From contig CAYWFC010000043.1 in NCBI GenBank assembly GCA_964457935.1, positions 1-5,903 of the forward strand: a stretch of 5,903 bases of DNA, read 5' to 3'. The notes beneath the pieces were generated by a model. It saw only the letters and a list, made by a program, of their open reading frames with translations. It did not search any database and was not told the origin of the DNA. The stretch is from STF1-107 sp964457935. Its GTDB lineage: Bacteria; Bacillota; Clostridia; Christensenellales; UBA1242. Shown here piece after piece: positions 4,545 through 5,903 of this stretch. Within the stretch, counting starts at the first letter, position 1; every line of letters starts with the position of its first letter. Position numbers and translations under genes: made by a program.

Positions 4545-5903
4545 TCTTTTATAGATATATTCTGCCCATTAGCGAATAGGTTGAGAGTATAAGAGTATCT
4601 TCCGTTTTTATCCGGTTGAATAGTTATATCACCATAACTAAACGGTTCGTCAGTAGTGACAGTGATAGTCACATACGCCAGCATTGGTACTTTAGCTACC
4701 CATTCTGCAGGTTTACCTTCAGGCGCCACTTTACTTACCAGATTAGTAGGATCATTGTCATAAATTTTGTAATATACCAAGAAATTCTCGTTCTGTACTG
4801 TGATAGTAGTCATGTGCTTGTATGTGATATATGATTTTACTTCACTACCACTTTCGTATGTATAATCATATCTCCACAGCAGACCGCTAGAGCTACTCCA
4901 GTTTTCTGTACTGCCCATAGCGCCTATAGGAGTGAGTCCGAAGTATTCCCTGTAAGGGGCGGTGTCTTCAAATGTGAAATTGTGCTTGTAGATATTATTG
5001 TATTCACAGTCTGTAAATAAACTCTTGAGATTAGTGAAATCACTATACCCACGTGCATATCCTACTAGACCGCCGAATACAGCGCCGTACTGCAATTCAC
5101 CCTTGTCGTCTCTACCGCGGACGAATTTACGTACATAGTCAGTGCACCAATTATTGTCGGCGTCTATGTATTTGAACATCATCATTAGTTTTTCACTCTT
5201 AGGTACTACTGCCACGCTAGCCGAAGTGATATTGGACTGAGTGAATTGGTCGCGTGAGATGAGTTCACCCACAGCACCGCCTACGAAATATCCGCTGACT
5301 GTGCTAGTAGTGATATTGCCGTCATTTTCAGAGCCGCTTATCTTTCCGCTATCCACATTGCGTCCTACCAGACCGCCGGCGATGCCTTTGGAGTGAGTAT
5401 TGATGACTGCGACAGTAGATTTCACTTTTTCTATCGTACCCATATTCAGTCCCACTATACCGCCAGTGATGTATGTGCCATAGCTAAATGCCGTAGTGTT
5501 GATGTCTGCCACAGTGTTAGGATTTTCTCCTTCTGCCAGAGCGTCTACGGCCTTTTGGACAGTATCAGCGTAGCAAATAGATGCGTTGCTTATCGTGCCT
5601 CTATTCTCGCCCACCAGACCGCCGACCACTATCTCGCCCTTGAATGCTGTGCCAGCATTTAGGACATAGTGCAAGCCATCCACAGTAGTGTCTGTGCCCA
5701 CTAGCCCGAAGTACGCGCCCACAGTCTCGCCCAGCACAGTGATAGTGTCTCCTAGGTTAAGATTGCGCAGAGCGTCTTTGCTATCTTTGCTATCGCCACC
5801 GAAATAATCTACCACGCCGGCTATACCGCCTGCATAAGATATATTAGATAGGTTGGCGTCGTTATTTCTGATATATAGTTCATATTTATTCGCTGTCACG
5901 TAC
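4523..5903 (-). CDS. GLUG-motif repeat surface protein, C-terminal part (5' end outside window)
   Basis: About 459 codons are visible and the reading frame stays open to the right edge. The first in-frame GTG (5897-5899) is preceded by a Tyr codon and no ribosome binding site is visible, so the true start lies beyond the window. Counting from that GTG, repeated glycine motifs of the GLUG type occur at about 23-29 (GGIAGVV), 93-102 (GGLVGENRGT), 146-155 (GGIVGLNMGT), 175-181 (GGLVGRN), 207-212 (GGAVGE) and 276-281 (GGLVGY). Each is followed by Asn/Ser/Thr-rich beta-prone sequence, as expected for a beta-helical or beta-stacked extracellular protein. From about 290 to 458 there is a non-repetitive C-terminal domain. 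No LPxTG sortase signal, hydrophobic tail or other anchor is seen at the end (ISIKDGELIIE), so attachment, if any, must be elsewhere. GLUG proteins are found in bacterial adhesins, but the ligand cannot be inferred here. Confidence 0.85.
   Translation of the reverse strand, partial: YVTANKYELYIRNNDANLSNISYAGGIAGVVDYFGGDSKDSKDALRNLNLGDTITVLGETVGAYFGLVGTDTTVDGLHYVLNAGTAFKGEIVVGGLVGENRGTISNASICYADTVQKAVDALAEGENPNTVADINTTAFSYGTYITGGIVGLNMGTIEKVKSTVAVINTHSKGIAGGLVGRNVDSGKISGSENDGNITTSTVSGYFVGGAVGELISRDQFTQSNITSASVAVVPKSEKLMMMFKYIDADNNWCTDYVRKFVRGRDDKGELQYGAVFGGLVGYARGYSDFTNLKSLFTDCEYNNIYKHNFTFEDTAPYREYFGLTPIGAMGSTENWSSSSGLLWRYDYTYESGSEVKSYITYKHMTTITVQNENFLVYYKIYDNDPTNLVSKVAPEGKPAEWVAKVPMLAYVTITVTTDEPFSYGDITIQPDKNGRYSYTLNLFANGQNISIKDGELIIE

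Noticed and set aside
4616..5662. Plus-strand open frames opposite the GLUG-repeat gene
   Set aside because: The minus-strand frame has clear repeated GGLVG motifs; the plus-strand translations are low-complexity antisense products.
5897..5899. GTG as the true start of the GLUG-repeat protein
   Set aside because: The frame remains open upstream to the window edge, no ribosome binding site is visible, and no signal peptide follows the GTG.

Overview
The window looks like part of a low-to-moderate GC bacterial chromosome, most likely from an uncultured member of the Clostridia or a related Bacillota lineage. The lineage call is an inference. It rests on strong AGGAG/AAGGGGGA ribosome binding sites, very AT-rich spacers, a Bacillota-like rRNA boxA (TGTTCTTT), frequent ATA/GTA/CTA codons, and a gut-type surface protein with GLUG repeats. 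The 16S 5' end is present, but only 43 nt of it, too short for placement.

Layout, left to right. Positions 1-43 hold the first bases of a 16S rRNA gene on the minus strand. Positions 44-287 hold its leader (boxA-like site, small hairpin) and a strong promoter: TTGACA, 17 bp, TATATT, with roughly helically phased A-tracts behind it. Positions 288-582 have no gene. They contain an imperfect inverted repeat, a pair of 13-bp direct repeats 30 bp apart, an intrinsic terminator for the upstream operon, and a degenerate tandem array of about 30 bp units. The last unit of that array encodes the C-terminus and stop codon of the next gene. Positions 583-3285 (minus) form a two-gene operon: ftsH, then a gene for an unrecognised membrane-anchored protein whose ribosome binding site lies inside ftsH. 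The divergent spacer 3286-3484 holds promoters for ftsH and for a CvpA-family membrane protein gene (3485-4285, plus). Positions 4286-4522 separate this gene from a convergent one. The spacer holds a duplicated gene end, an AT hairpin, two copies of a 19-bp repeat and a bidirectional terminator. From 4523 to the right edge runs the 3' part of a large GLUG-repeat surface protein gene on the minus strand.

Functionally, the central genes concern the cell envelope. FtsH is the membrane AAA+ zinc protease that degrades misassembled membrane proteins and some regulators. Its co-translated partner could be a substrate, adaptor or simple neighbour. The CvpA-family protein is a multi-pass membrane protein whose role is poorly defined outside E. 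coli, and the GLUG protein is probably exported. ftsH, its partner and the rRNA operon are co-directional, but a terminator and a dedicated promoter separate them.

I found no clear new defence or mobile system. The most unusual observation is that two of the three visible gene ends are tandemly duplicated across the stop codon. In addition, two intergenic regions carry paired direct repeats that resemble subterminal repeats of insertion sequences.
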